Shown here: in pieces, positions 24,696 through 33,774 of the stretch
Numbering within the stretch: position 1 is the first letter of the stretch
How the letters are laid out: each line of letters begins with the position of its first letter
NCBI GenBank assembly: GCA_019118925.1
Contig: DWYC01000061.1
Coordinates: 1 to 48,978, forward strand
Length of the DNA stretch: 48,978 bases
From: Candidatus Flavonifractor intestinipullorum
GTDB lineage: Bacteria; Bacillota; Clostridia; Oscillospirales; Oscillospiraceae
Direction: 5' to 3'
Made by a program: the position numbers and the translations under genes
The notes under the pieces: generated by a model
The model's database searches: none
What the model was told of the DNA's origin: nothing
Seen by the model: only the letters and a program-made list of their open reading frames with translations

Positions 24696-26038
24696 GCTTT
24701 CTTGGCCTCCTTCTCGGCCTCAGCCTTGCGCTTCATGGCCAGGGTGCGGATCTCAAACTTAGCCATGCGGAAGGACTGGACCAGCGGCACGCGGGCCGGA
24801 CAGATGTAGTTGCAGGAGCCGCACTCGATGCAGTCCAGCAGGTTCATGTGCTCCGCCTCATCCCACATGCGCTTCTCGGTATAGAGGTGCATGTACACGG
24901 GAGTCAGGTGCATGGGGCAGACGTTGACGCACTTGCCGCAGCGGATGCAGGTGGGATTCTCCACGTGCTCGGCGGCCTCGGCGCGGGTCATGCACAGCAG
25001 GGCGTTGTTGCCCTTGATGGTGCAGGCCGACAGGTCGTAGAGCGCGATGCCCATCATGGGGCCGCCCACCAGGACCCGGTCGGGCTCTTCCTTAAAGCCG
25101 CCGGCCTCTTTCACCAGATGCTCCATGGGAGTGCCGAAGGGGACCACCACGTTGCGGGGCTCATTGAGGGCGCCGCCGGTGAGGGTGACGATACGCTCGG
25201 TGAGGGGCTTGCCCTTCACCACGGCGTCATAGACGGCGGCAGTGGTGCCGGCGTTAAAGACGGCGCAGCCCACGTGGGCGGGCAGGCCGCCGGGGGGCAC
25301 CTCCCGGCCGGTGATGCGCTGGATGAGCTGCTTTTCTGCGCCCTGGGGGTACCGGGTGCGGCAGGCCACCACTTCGATGCCGTTGCCGGCCAGGCTCTTC
25401 ATCTTCTCGATGGCGTCGGGCTTGTTGTCCTCAATGGCGATGTAGCCCTTGTCCAGCCCGAAGGTCTGCATGAGAATGCGGGTGCCCTCGATGATGCGCT
25501 CGCCCTGCTCCAGCATGAGCCGGTGGTCGGCGGTGATGTAGGGCTCGCACTCGGCGGCGTTGATGATGAGGGTGTCCACCTTCCCGAGGCCCGAGCTGAT
25601 CTTCACATGGGTGGGGAAGCCGGCGCCGCCCATACCGGTGAGACCGGCCTCGCGGACGATGTCCACGATCTCCTGGGGGGAAAGCTTCTGATAGTCGGGA
25701 TGGGGCGTGAGCTCCGAGCCGAAGGTGTTCTGGAAGTCATTTTCAATGACCACCGCGTTCATCATGCCGCCGCCGCAGTAGGGACGGGGCTCGATGGCCA
25801 CGACCTTGCCGGAGACGCTGGCATGGATGGGGGCGCCCAGCCCGGTGGGAGCGGCAATCTTCTGCCCCACCGTGACCTGGTCGCCCACCTGTACGACTGG
25901 CGCGCAGGGCGCGCCGACGTGCATGGACATGGCAAGAGCCACCTGGGCGGGCGCCTCGTGAAGAGGTTCCACCGCCTTGCCGCAGGTCGCTTCCTTCCGC
26001 TCGTCCGGGTGCACGCCGCCATAGAAGGAGAGTTTCAT
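24692..26038 (-). CDS. rnfC: Rnf complex subunit C (NADH/FMN site)
   Basis: 448 residues, first gene of the operon. After an N-terminal barrel-sandwich segment (GVHPDERKEATCGK; IHASVSGKVVAIEPRP) comes the Complex I 51-kDa-like FMN/NAD domain with GLTGMGGAGFPTHVK (Gly-rich loop) and INAAECEPYITAD. Two ferredoxin motifs close it: CIRCGKCVNVCP and CIECGSCNYICP. It hands electrons to NAD+ at the cytoplasmic face. The complex as a whole oxidises ferredoxin, reduces NAD+ and pumps Na+ or H+. The order C-D-G-E-A-B is the usual clostridial one. GAGGTGG lies just before the ATG. Confidence 0.96.
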   Translation of the reverse strand: MKLSFYGGVHPDERKEATCGKAVEPLHEAPAQVALAMSMHVGAPCAPVVQVGDQVTVGQKIAAPTGLGAPIHASVSGKVVAIEPRPYCGGGMMNAVVIENDFQNTFGSELTPHPDYQKLSPQEIVDIVREAGLTGMGGAGFPTHVKISSGLGKVDTLIINAAECEPYITADHRLMLEQGERIIEGTRILMQTFGLDKGYIAIEDNKPDAIEKMKSLAGNGIEVVACRTRYPQGAEKQLIQRITGREVPPGGLPAHVGCAVFNAGTTAAVYDAVVKGKPLTERIVTLTGGALNEPRNVVVPFGTPMEHLVKEAGGFKEEPDRVLVGGPMMGIALYDLSACTIKGNNALLCMTRAEAAEHVENPTCIRCGKCVNVCPMHLTPVYMHLYTEKRMWDEAEHMNLLDCIECGSCNYICPARVPLVQSFRMAKFEIRTLAMKRKAEAEKEAKKA

Positions 26039-26054
26039 AGGTCCACCTCACAAA

Positions 26055-26102
26055 TCAAGCCCCTTGCGGGGCTGGCGGCGGTAGGATAAATCCGTCCGCC
26101 GC
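26055..26102 (-). promoter_or_regulatory. Structured 5' leader of rnfC
   Basis: The leader of about 100 bases can form AGCCCC-GCAA-GGGGCT near the ribosome site, preceded by an imperfect GGCGGCGG/CCGCCGCC pairing. This could influence translation of rnfC; no known riboswitch class is recognised. Confidence 0.35.
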
Positions 26103-26146
26103 CCTCTTTTCTCCGCGCCGGAAAGGCGCTTAGTTTGACGTGTATT

Positions 26147-26175
26147 ATCATAACGCAGCCCGTGGAAAATGTCTA
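26147..26175 (-). promoter_or_regulatory. Promoter of the rnf operon
   Basis: Minus-strand TAGACA (26175-26170), 17 bases, TATGAT (26152-26147), 109 bases before rnfC. Confidence 0.65.
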
Positions 26176-26333
26176 GCCATTCTCGAAAAAAATCTCGGAT
26201 TCTTAGGTAAACCGCTCAGTATAGTCATAAAGGCCCTCGGATTGTTCCAGACATCGCCAGGCCGGCCTGCGATCCCGTACCGGCTGAGAAAGAGGCTCCG
26301 GAGCGGCCGGGCGGGATTTGTCAAAAACGCCGC

Positions 26334-26362
26334 TTGACAAAAGAAGAACTTGCGAGTATGAT
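26334..26362 (+). promoter_or_regulatory. Promoter of the ilv T-box transcript
   Basis: TTGACA (26334-26339), 17 bases, TATGAT (26357-26362). The -35 is full consensus, as expected for a gene controlled by attenuation. Confidence 0.85.
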
Positions 26363-26368
26363 TATCAG

Positions 26369-26683
26369 TAATTTCACACTTGGCTTCCGACCGAAGTGTG
26401 GAGGAGAGAAACTACAGATGCACAAACATGGCAATGACTGGAAAAGTACCCGCGGCTTAAGATGCGCAGAGAGGGGACGGCTGGTGTAAGTCCCTGTGAG
26501 AGCCGATGAGGGAACATCGCCCAGGAGCCGTCCGGAGGAACGGGCGCGGGTGCGCCGCCAGTAGACCGGACCGGATTGCCCCCCGTTACCGGGGCGATGA
26601 GTGCACGGCGGACTGCCGCCGTGAAGTTAGGTGGTACCACGGAGGAGACGCTTCGTCCTAGTTGAGAGGACGGGGCGTTTTTT
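26369..26683 (+). ncRNA. T-box leader (probable Ile specifier) controlling ilvBN
   Basis: The conserved T-box AGGTGGTACCACGG is at 26629-26642, followed by a terminator (26648-26659 with 26667-26678, six Ts) that competes with the antiterminator. Stem I shows AAAAGTA on its 5' side, the AGAGAG bulge, and the distal hairpin GGGAC-GGCTGGTGTAA-GTCCC. Pairings CTGG/CCAG and CCC/GGG frame a specifier loop whose 3' side is AACATCGC; the triplet ATC (26516-26518) followed by a purine points to isoleucine tRNA. Uncharged tRNA would stabilise the antiterminator and turn on ilvB. An extra hairpin (CACACTT/AAGTGTG, about 26374-26399) precedes stem I. The specifier reading is inference from the fold. Confidence 0.92.
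26648..26683 (+). terminator. Attenuator terminator of the ilv T-box
   Basis: 12-base arms (26648-26659, 26667-26678) with a short central mismatch and a T6 tail (26678-26683). Its 5' side is next to the T-box sequence that forms the antiterminator. Confidence 0.88.
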
Positions 26684-26742
26684 GTATATTCGGACAGGAG
26701 AGCCCCGTGGTCCGGGTAGGAGAGAAAAGGAGGACAACGCCT

Positions 26743-28452
26743 ATGTTAATGAAGAGCCCTCAGATCTTAATGGAGTGCCTGCTGGAGCAGGGGGTAGATA
26801 CCGTATTCGGCTACCCGGGCGGGACCATTCTGAACATCTATGATGAGCTGGAGCTCCACGGATATAAAAATAAGATCCGCCACATTCTCACCGCCCATGA
26901 ACAGGGGGCCTCCCATGCTGCCGACGGCTATGCCCGCGCCACCGGAAAAGTGGGCGTGTGCTTTGCCACCTCGGGCCCCGGGGCCACCAACCTGACCACC
27001 GGCATTGCCACGGCCTACATGGACTCCTCCCCGGTGGTCTTTATCACCGTCAACGTGGCGGAGAACCTCATCGGCAAGGACTCCTTCCAGGAGGTGGACA
27101 TCACCGGCATCACCATGCCCATCACCAAGTGCAACTACCTGGTGCGCCGGGCGGAGGACCTGGCCGACGTGATCCGGGAGGCCTTTGCCATCGCCCGTTC
27201 GGGGCGCCCGGGCCCGGTGCTTATCGACATCCTCAAAAATGTGACCTACGACTCGGCGGACTACGAGTATGTGCCGGTCTCCGAGCACGGCCGGCACGGT
27301 CGCCTGGGGAGTATGCTCCGCCGGGCCAGCCACGACCTCAAGACCCCGGAACCCGACTACGGCGATATTGAAAAGCTCCTGACCATGATCGAGGAGTCCG
27401 AGCGTCCCCTGGTCCTGGTGGGCGGCGGCGTGATCCGCTCCAAGGGCGCGGTGCCCGAGTTCCGCAAATTCTTTGAGCGGCTCAACGCCCCGGTGGCCTC
27501 CACCATTATGGGCGGCGGCGCCTGCCCGGGCAACCACCCGCTCTTCACCGGCATGATCGGAATGCACGGCTCCCACGCCTCCAACATCGCATCCAGCCGG
27601 TGCGACCTGCTCATCGCCATCGGCTGCCGCTTCTCCGACCGGGTGGCCACCGATCCGGCCACCTTCGCCCGTCAGGCCAAGATCGTCCAGATCGACATCG
27701 ACCGGGCGGAGATCGATAAAAATGTGGCCACCGACCACCACATCATCGGCGACGCCCGGCGGGTGCTGGAGCTGCTCAACGAGAAGCTCCCCGCCCACGA
27801 CTACCCCGAGTGGAAGGAGTTCGTCTTCTCCCAGAAGGAGGTGCCCCTGAAAAAGGACGACATCCTCCATCCTCACGAGATTCTGGAGACCATTTCCGAT
27901 GTGACCGACGGCCAGGCCATCATCGCCACCGACGTGGGCCAGCACCAGATGTGGTCGGCCCAGTACTACCACTTCTCCCGGCCGGGCCAGCTCATTACCT
28001 CCGGCGGCTTCGGCACCATGGGCTTCGGCCTGGGGGCCGCCATGGGCGCCAAGCTGGGCAACCCCGACCAGACCGTGGTTCTGTGTACCGGCGACGGCTG
28101 CTTCCGGATGAACTGCCATGAGCTCTCCACGGTGGAGCACTACCATATCCCCGTCATCATCGTGGTCTTTGATAACCACACCCTGGGTATGGTCCGGCAG
28201 TGGCAGCACCTGATCTACGGCGAGCGCTACTCCCAGACCGACCTGGACCGGGGACCCGACTTCGTCAAACTGGCCGAGGCCTACGGACTCCGCGGGGCCC
28301 GGGCCAAAAATCAGACCGAGTTCGAGGCCGCCCTGCGCACCGCCGTGGAGAGCGGCGAGGCCTGGGTGATCGACTGCGCCATCGACAAGGACGCCATGGT
28401 CCACCCCATGGTCTCCGGCGGCGCGCAGTCCACCGATTTCCTGCTGGACTAA
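26743..28452 (+). CDS. ilvB: Acetolactate synthase large subunit
   Basis: 569 residues. It joins two pyruvates (or pyruvate and 2-ketobutyrate) to acetolactate (acetohydroxybutyrate), the first shared step to valine, leucine and isoleucine, using thiamine diphosphate. The catalytic Glu53 lies in LTAHEQGASHAADGYARA; the ThDP/Mg motif is GDGCFRMNCHELSTVEHY. Length and domains (Pyr, FAD-type, PP) are complete. Start: ATG 26743, nine bases after AAAGGAGG; a longer frame runs back into the terminator and is rejected. It is 60 bases behind the T-box attenuator and 20 bases before ilvN. Confidence 0.97.
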   Translation: MLMKSPQILMECLLEQGVDTVFGYPGGTILNIYDELELHGYKNKIRHILTAHEQGASHAADGYARATGKVGVCFATSGPGATNLTTGIATAYMDSSPVVFITVNVAENLIGKDSFQEVDITGITMPITKCNYLVRRAEDLADVIREAFAIARSGRPGPVLIDILKNVTYDSADYEYVPVSEHGRHGRLGSMLRRASHDLKTPEPDYGDIEKLLTMIEESERPLVLVGGGVIRSKGAVPEFRKFFERLNAPVASTIMGGGACPGNHPLFTGMIGMHGSHASNIASSRCDLLIAIGCRFSDRVATDPATFARQAKIVQIDIDRAEIDKNVATDHHIIGDARRVLELLNEKLPAHDYPEWKEFVFSQKEVPLKKDDILHPHEILETISDVTDGQAIIATDVGQHQMWSAQYYHFSRPGQLITSGGFGTMGFGLGAAMGAKLGNPDQTVVLCTGDGCFRMNCHELSTVEHYHIPVIIVVFDNHTLGMVRQWQHLIYGERYSQTDLDRGPDFVKLAEAYGLRGARAKNQTEFEAALRTAVESGEAWVIDCAIDKDAMVHPMVSGGAQSTDFLLD

Positions 28453-28472
28453 GTAAGAAGGAGGGGTTACTT

Positions 28473-29042
28473 ATGACGCTGAAAGAGAATCCGAATCCCG
28501 TCACCCGCCACACCCTTTCGGTGCTGGTGGAGAACGCCGCCGGCGTACTCTCCCAGGTCTCCCGCCTCTTCTCCCGGAAGGGGTATAACATCGAGTCCCT
28601 GGCCGTGGGCACCACCAACGACCCCACGGTCTCCCGCATTACCATCGAGGTGCTGGCCGATGCCATGAGCACCCGGCAGATCATGAACCAGCTGCGCAAG
28701 CTCTTTACGGTCTACTCGGTGCAGGAGCTGCTGCCCGAGCGCTCCATCCGGCGGGAGCTGGTGATGTTCAAGGTGCGGGCGGAGACCCCCGACATCCGCA
28801 ACGAAGTCATCCAGATCGCCAATATTTTCCGGGCGTCCATTATCGACGTATCTCTGAAATCCCTGACCCTGGCCCTCATCGGCGACGAGGACAAGGCCGA
28901 GGCCATGGAGCGCCTGCTGGATACGTTCGGCATTCTGGAGCTGGTGCGCACCGGGATGGTGGCCCTGGAGCGGGGCGCCTATACCATCAGCGACGAGAAC
29001 AAGGAGAAGGCCGAGTTCAGCCTGGGCAAGAATGTGATGTAG
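28473..29042 (+). CDS. ilvN: Acetolactate synthase small (regulatory) subunit
   Basis: 189 residues. An N-terminal ACT domain (HTLSVLVENAAGVLSQVSRL; GYNIESLAVG) binds the feedback inhibitor (usually valine), followed by the ALS_SS C-terminal domain (ELVMFKVRAETPDIRNEV) that activates IlvB. The start is ATG 28473 with GAAGGAGGGG upstream. It forms an operon with ilvB. Confidence 0.96.
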   Translation: MTLKENPNPVTRHTLSVLVENAAGVLSQVSRLFSRKGYNIESLAVGTTNDPTVSRITIEVLADAMSTRQIMNQLRKLFTVYSVQELLPERSIRRELVMFKVRAETPDIRNEVIQIANIFRASIIDVSLKSLTLALIGDEDKAEAMERLLDTFGILELVRTGMVALERGAYTISDENKEKAEFSLGKNVM

Positions 29043-29104
29043 CCTCCGGCGAGATTTTTTCGGCAATTGTAACCTAGTTATCATTCTTTTCCCTCGCTCC
29101 GTGC

Positions 29105-29110
29105 TATGAT
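29105..29110 (+). promoter_or_regulatory. -10-like box before ilvC
   Basis: TATGAT lies 44 bases before the ilvC ATG, without a convincing -35 at 16-18 bases. ilvC may be read mainly from the T-box promoter, with this as a secondary start. Confidence 0.3.
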
Positions 29111-29153
29111 GTGGCTGAGAGGGACATCTTGATAAATAAAGGAGTGTATTCAC

Positions 29154-30173
29154 ATGGCAAAGATGTACTATGAGAAGGACTGCGACCTGAGCTACCTGGA
29201 TGGTAAGAAGATCGCCATCATCGGCTACGGCTCTCAGGGCCATGCCCACGCCCTGAATCTGAAGGATTCGGGCTGCGAGGTGTGCGTGGGCCTGCGTCAG
29301 GGCTCCAAGCGCTGGGCCGAGGCCGAGGCCGCCGGACTGAAGGTCATGACCGTCCCCGAGGCCGCCCAGTGGGGCGACATCGTGATGATGCTCATCAACG
29401 ACGAGGTCCAGGCCGACGTCTATAAGAAGGACATCGCGCCCTACATGACCGAGGGCAAGGCGCTGGCCTTCGCCCACGGCTTCAATATCCGCTATCAGCA
29501 GATTGTCCCGCCCGCCGGTGTGGACGTGTTCATGGCCGCCCCCAAGGGCCCCGGCCACACCGTCCGCTCCACCTATGTCAACGGCAAGGGCGTGCCCTGC
29601 CTGGTGGCGGTGGAGCAGAACGCCACCGGCAACGCCTACAAGATCGCTCTGGCCTACATCGCCGGCATCGGCGGCGCCCGGGCCGGCGTGATGGAGACCA
29701 CCTTCCACGATGAGACCGAGACCGACCTCTTCGGCGAGCAGACCGTCCTGTGCGGCGGCGTGGTGGACCTGATGCGCTGCGGCTTCGAGGTGCTGGTGGA
29801 GGCCGGGTACGAGCCCGAGAACGCCTACTTCGAGTGCATCCACGAGATGAAGCTCATCATCGACCTCATCAACAAGGGCGGCGTGGCCGCTATGAACTAC
29901 TCCATCTCGGACACCGCGGAGTTCGGCGAGTATGTCTCCGGTCCCCGCGTCCTGCCCAAGGAGGAGATCAAGGCCAACATGCGGGCGGTCCTCTCCGACA
30001 TTCAGGACGGCACCTTCGCCGGCCGGTGGATTGCCGAGAACAAGAACGGCCGCACCTTCTTCAACTCCAAGCGGGCTCAGCTCAAGAAGCACCCCATGGA
30101 GGTCGTGGGCGAGCAGCTGCGCAAGAACATGATCTGGGGCAACGACTCCGATCTGGACACCGCGTCCAACTAA
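29154..30173 (+). CDS. ilvC: Ketol-acid reductoisomerase, class I
   Basis: 339 residues, the class I length. It isomerises and reduces acetolactate to dihydroxyisovalerate. The Rossmann motif is [19 protein letters not shown] (about 20-38), followed by the cofactor-choice loop GLRQGSKRW. Metal ligands are in [14 protein letters not shown] and the later Glu-rich helix (ECIHEMK). AAAGGAG precedes the ATG. It lies 111 bases after ilvN; no ilvD or leu gene follows, and a strong terminator closes the unit. Confidence 0.97.
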   Translation: MAKMYYEKDCDLSYLDGKKIAIIGYGSQGHAHALNLKDSGCEVCVGLRQGSKRWAEAEAAGLKVMTVPEAAQWGDIVMMLINDEVQADVYKKDIAPYMTEGKALAFAHGFNIRYQQIVPPAGVDVFMAAPKGPGHTVRSTYVNGKGVPCLVAVEQNATGNAYKIALAYIAGIGGARAGVMETTFHDETETDLFGEQTVLCGGVVDLMRCGFEVLVEAGYEPENAYFECIHEMKLIIDLINKGGVAAMNYSISDTAEFGEYVSGPRVLPKEEIKANMRAVLSDIQDGTFAGRWIAENKNGRTFFNSKRAQLKKHPMEVVGEQLRKNMIWGNDSDLDTASN

Positions 30174-30183
30174 AAGACCAGAT

Positions 30184-30220
30184 AAAAAACGGTGGGCCCG
30201 TACCGGGCCCACCGTTTTTT
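30184..30220. terminator. Bidirectional terminator between ilvC and the dnd cassette
   Basis: 17-base arms (30184-30200, 30204-30220), loop TAC, with A and T runs inside the outer stem, so seven Ts follow on the plus strand and six on the minus strand. It ends ilvC and the convergent dnd operon. Confidence 0.92.
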
Positions 30221-30255
30221 TGTCCCTTTTCGCCCGGATCAGGGGCGGAGAGGGG

Positions 30256-31386
30256 TCAGACAATGCTTTGAATATAGTTCACAAGAGGGCGGAAGTCCAC
30301 CTGCGTATTGTAATTCCAGGAGAGTCGCACCGCCTCATAGATGCGCGCCTCCGACAGGCCCATGGCGGAGAGGACATAGCTGGGCTCATGGCTGCCGGAG
30401 TTACAGGCCGAGCCGTTGGAGAGCGCGTAATCGTCCTTCAGCGCCAGGAAAATGCCCTCCGCGTCCACCCCGTGAAAGCTGATGTTGACCGTGGACGGCA
30501 GGCAGTACTCCTGCGCGCCGTTGAAGGAGTAGTCCAGGCCGTCAATCGCGCGGAGAAAGGAGGCTTTGATGTTCGCGCAGGCCTCCCAATGGGCGGCCCC
30601 CTCCCGGTCGCACAGCTCGGCCGCCAGGGCAAATCCGGCCACAAGCGCCACCGGCGTGGTCCCGGGGCGGTAGCCGCGCTCCTGCGGCCCGCCGTACATC
30701 AGCGGCTTGACGGGAGGACGCCGGTAGTCTTTGCCCCGCTTGAGGACAAACGCCCCCACGCCCTGGGGGCCGCCCAGTTTGTGCGCGGTGATGCTGAGCA
30801 TATTGTACTGGGTGCGGCGCAGGCTGTCGTTCCGCTTTCCAAAGCCCTGCGTGGCGTCGATGTGAAAGTAGGCCGGGGTGCCGGCCAGAGCCGCCCCAAT
30901 CTCCTCAATGGGCTGGATGACGCCCGTCTCGCTGTTGACGTGCATGACGGACACCAGAAGGGTCCGGTCCGTCACCCGGCTTAAAATCTGCTCCGGCATG
31001 ACCCGCCCCGAGGTGTCGGGAGAGACAAAGTCCACCTCGCAGCCGTGGGCGCGGAGATACTTCATGGCCTCCAGCACCGACTTGTGCTCGATCGACGTTG
31101 TGATAAAGTGGTTGCGCCCGGTGGACCGGGCGTATTCCAACAGGCCCAGAATGGCCATGTTATTGCTCTCGGTGGAGCCGCTGGTAAAAAAGAGGTCGGA
31201 GCTGTCGACGTCCAGAATCCGGGCGATACTCCGCCGGGCCGCGGACACAATCTCTTTGGCGTCGGTCCCAAATACATGCGTGCGGCTGTCCGCGTTGCCG
31301 AAATGGGAGCGGTAGACCTCTATCATACGCTCCAGAACGCGTTCATCCACCGGAGCGGAGGCGTTGAAATCCAAATAGACCGCCAT
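30256..31386 (-). CDS. dndA: Cysteine desulfurase, DndA-like
   Basis: 376 residues of the NifS/IscS fold. Lys203 in SITAHKLGGPQG should bind pyridoxal phosphate, and Cys327 in NGSACNSGSHEPS is the persulfide-forming cysteine. It would take sulfur from cysteine and hand it to DndC. It is the last gene of the cassette; its ATG overlaps the dndE stop (TAATG), so it is co-translated with the modification genes and is not the general IscS of the cell. The start has AAGGAG eight bases upstream. In many dnd loci dndA is separate or replaced by host IscS; here it is built in. Confidence 0.9.
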   Translation of the reverse strand: MAVYLDFNASAPVDERVLERMIEVYRSHFGNADSRTHVFGTDAKEIVSAARRSIARILDVDSSDLFFTSGSTESNNMAILGLLEYARSTGRNHFITTSIEHKSVLEAMKYLRAHGCEVDFVSPDTSGRVMPEQILSRVTDRTLLVSVMHVNSETGVIQPIEEIGAALAGTPAYFHIDATQGFGKRNDSLRRTQYNMLSITAHKLGGPQGVGAFVLKRGKDYRRPPVKPLMYGGPQERGYRPGTTPVALVAGFALAAELCDREGAAHWEACANIKASFLRAIDGLDYSFNGAQEYCLPSTVNISFHGVDAEGIFLALKDDYALSNGSACNSGSHEPSYVLSAMGLSEARIYEAVRLSWNYNTQVDFRPLVNYIQSIV

Positions 31387-31775
31387 TATGCACGCTCCTT
31401 GCTCCGGGCGGAATTTAAGAGATCCGCGCAATTTTTCAGCACATCGCGGGAACTATAGTGGTTGATACCCCGGCAGAGATGGAGCCGGAACTGACGCGTC
31501 AGCGTACCGGGGTCGTCCCCCAGGCCGTCGTTTAAACAGCGCTGGCGGAGAATGGCCTCATAGATCTCAGAATACTCCCCGGTGAGCGTAGTCCAGTCCA
31601 TTTCCACATTGCTGTCGGACTGGGGCTCTACGCCCCCGGGAATGCTGGGCTCGGAGAGGGACCAGCACAGGGCCCACCGGCAGAGAATGTTCCAGTTCTG
31701 GATTCCGGTTTTGGCCTTGATGCGAATGAGGCGCTCCTTCTCGGGCTGAGAGAGTTTGAAATGTTTGATGACCAT
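31386..31775 (-). CDS. dndE: DNA sulfur modification protein DndE
   Basis: 129 residues, close to the usual DndE length. The N-terminus VIKHFKLSQPEKERLIRIKAK and the segment TGIQNWNILCRWALCWSL are typical; DndE binds nicked DNA and is needed for phosphorothioation. ATG 31775 has GGGAGG nine bases upstream and lies four bases after the dndD stop. A longer frame to 31862 runs over dndD and is rejected. Confidence 0.9.
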   Translation of the reverse strand: MVIKHFKLSQPEKERLIRIKAKTGIQNWNILCRWALCWSLSEPSIPGGVEPQSDSNVEMDWTTLTGEYSEIYEAILRQRCLNDGLGDDPGTLTRQFRLHLCRGINHYSSRDVLKNCADLLNSARSKERA

Positions 31776-31779
31776 GGGA

Positions 31780-33762
31780 CTATGCCTCCCCAAAGTAGCC
31801 GTGGGCAATGGTGGTGCACTGCTCGTCTTCCTGGTAGAGCAGCGTAAAGGAGTCGGCGACATTCTCCCGAATCATATCGAGGTACCGGCCGTAGATTTCC
31901 TCATCGGTGGACAGGACCAGGACCTGAGAGCTGGCGGCCGGCAGATAGCGGGTCACGAAGTTGGCCCGGTGGGAGGAGTCCAGACGGGCCATGGGCGTGT
32001 CGATGACCACAGGGGCTTTGTAGCCGGATGTGCGGGCCAGCGCCCAGACAATGGAGATCGCAAACATCTGCTGTTCGCCGGCGGACAACTGGTTTTTCCG
32101 CAGCTCATGGCCGTCCCGGTCCAGAATGGTGACATCCAGCGTATCCGTATCAATCTGGATCTTGCTCACCAGGGAATCTTTCTCCACCAATGTCTGAAAG
32201 CATTCGGTGGCGGTATCGGAGAGCGTTTCAATTTTTTCCCGCTGCAAGCGGATTTTAAATTCCGTCAGCACCTGGATGGACATGGCCGCATATCGGATGA
32301 TGCGGGCGTTGTCGTCGTTGGCGTGTTCCGTTTCCGCAATGGCCTTGATCAGCTGCAGGCGCTTGGCGTGCAGGGCCTCCTGCTGGCGGACAAGGCTCTC
32401 CAGCAGGGCCGTTTGTTTCTGATACTGATCGGCGGCCAGGGCCTTTTTCTGTTCCAGCTCTTTGAGGGACTCATAGAGCTGGAGGGCCATGGTTTTTTCA
32501 TCCGACTCGCCGAGATGGGCGTCCAGGCTCATCAGCTCATTTTCCTGGGCGTCTATGGAGCGGATCAGGGCGTCGATCTTCTGCTCCAGAACAGGGGAAA
32601 TGCCGCCGATAAATTGGTCGAAGAGCAGCATGGTGGTGGGAGACATGCGGACGGGCCCGGGGTCATCGGACACAGGGAGGCCGGCGCCGAGTTCCTGCTG
32701 AACGATGTCGGCGGCGACGGCGAGGGCGCGCGGCTCCAGCCCGCTCTGGCGGAGGCGCTGGAGAATGCGCCGCTGAATATGGCTGATGAGCGGGCCGGAG
32801 AGCCGGAGGGCCTCCCCTTTCTGCGCGTCTATCTCCGCGTCGTAGGCCTGAACCACGAGCGTCCGGCAGAGAAAGAGGGGCGTGGAGGGATCGGATACCA
32901 GAAGGAGAATCTCGTCCTGGACCCGCTGCATTTGGGCCCGGATGGCCTGGGCCTCCCGCTCGATGGCGTCGCGGCTGAGGCTGAGCTCGCCGCCGGAGGC
33001 CCAGAATTCTTTCTCTTTGGCCTCAATGGCGGCGTCGATGCTCTCACAGTCCATCTGCAGGCGCTCCGCCTTGCGCCGGGCCTCTTCGATGCTCGGATGG
33101 AGCGCCTTGAGCTGGGCCTCGACCTCCTGATAGTCCGCGTTTATTTCACTCTTTGCAAAGGTGCGCAGGGCCTGTTCTTTCCGGCGGATCACCTCTTCCA
33201 GATGCGCCGCGGCTTTCTCGATGGTGGAGACGCCGATAGCCGACTGAATGGAGCTTTTGATCTGTTCAAAGGAGGCGTCATCGGCGAGCTGGGTGATCTT
33301 TTCGTTGTCAAAGAAGAAAAAGCGGGCGATTCCGAAGGGCAGAATCTCTTCAATATAGTAGCTCCAGCTCTCGCCCAGGTACTTGTCTGCGGCGCCGTTC
33401 TTCTCCACGGAGATGGACTCGTCCACCTTTTTTCCCCTGGCGCTCCAGCTCCGGCACACGCGCAGGGTGGTACCGTCGTCCAGGCCGAGGGATACGGCGA
33501 CATAGGTAAGGCCGTCGGTCGCCTGTCGGTTGATATGCTCCAGCAGAAGCCGTTCATACGAGCGGGCGTTTTCCTGGATGTATTTGAGGGCCTGCTTGCC
33601 GTACAGGGCCAGTAAAATCGCGTCCAGAAAGGTGGTCTTTCCACGGCCGTTCAGGCCGCCGATCAGGGTGACGTTGCGCCGGCCGAGGCCATTGGAGAGG
33701 CGCATCTCGTGGTGCCCCCGGTAAATGCCGAAATTATGCAGCTCGACTTTGGTAAAATACAT
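31780..33762 (-). CDS. dndD: DNA sulfur modification protein DndD (SMC/RecN-like ATPase)
   Basis: 660 residues, normal for DndD. Walker A is GLNGRGKTTFLDAIL (about 36-50); a long coiled coil spans roughly 170-510 with a less regular hinge near the middle; the ABC signature LSAGEQQMFAIS and Walker B APVVIDTPMARLD are near residue 575-615. The ATPase is thought to open or position DNA for sulfur insertion. It starts 12 bases after dndC, with GAGGTG before the ATG. Base use in the cassette looks less GC-extreme than in the flanking metabolic genes, consistent with transfer, though I did not compute it. Confidence 0.93.
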   Translation of the reverse strand: MYFTKVELHNFGIYRGHHEMRLSNGLGRRNVTLIGGLNGRGKTTFLDAILLALYGKQALKYIQENARSYERLLLEHINRQATDGLTYVAVSLGLDDGTTLRVCRSWSARGKKVDESISVEKNGAADKYLGESWSYYIEEILPFGIARFFFFDNEKITQLADDASFEQIKSSIQSAIGVSTIEKAAAHLEEVIRRKEQALRTFAKSEINADYQEVEAQLKALHPSIEEARRKAERLQMDCESIDAAIEAKEKEFWASGGELSLSRDAIEREAQAIRAQMQRVQDEILLLVSDPSTPLFLCRTLVVQAYDAEIDAQKGEALRLSGPLISHIQRRILQRLRQSGLEPRALAVAADIVQQELGAGLPVSDDPGPVRMSPTTMLLFDQFIGGISPVLEQKIDALIRSIDAQENELMSLDAHLGESDEKTMALQLYESLKELEQKKALAADQYQKQTALLESLVRQQEALHAKRLQLIKAIAETEHANDDNARIIRYAAMSIQVLTEFKIRLQREKIETLSDTATECFQTLVEKDSLVSKIQIDTDTLDVTILDRDGHELRKNQLSAGEQQMFAISIVWALARTSGYKAPVVIDTPMARLDSSHRANFVTRYLPAASSQVLVLSTDEEIYGRYLDMIRENVADSFTLLYQEDEQCTTIAHGYFGEA

Positions 33763-33774
33763 CGTTCCGGCACC

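Noticed and set aside
29043-29153. Second T-box or riboswitch before ilvC
   Set aside because: The 111-base gap has neither the T-box sequence nor a terminator hairpin.
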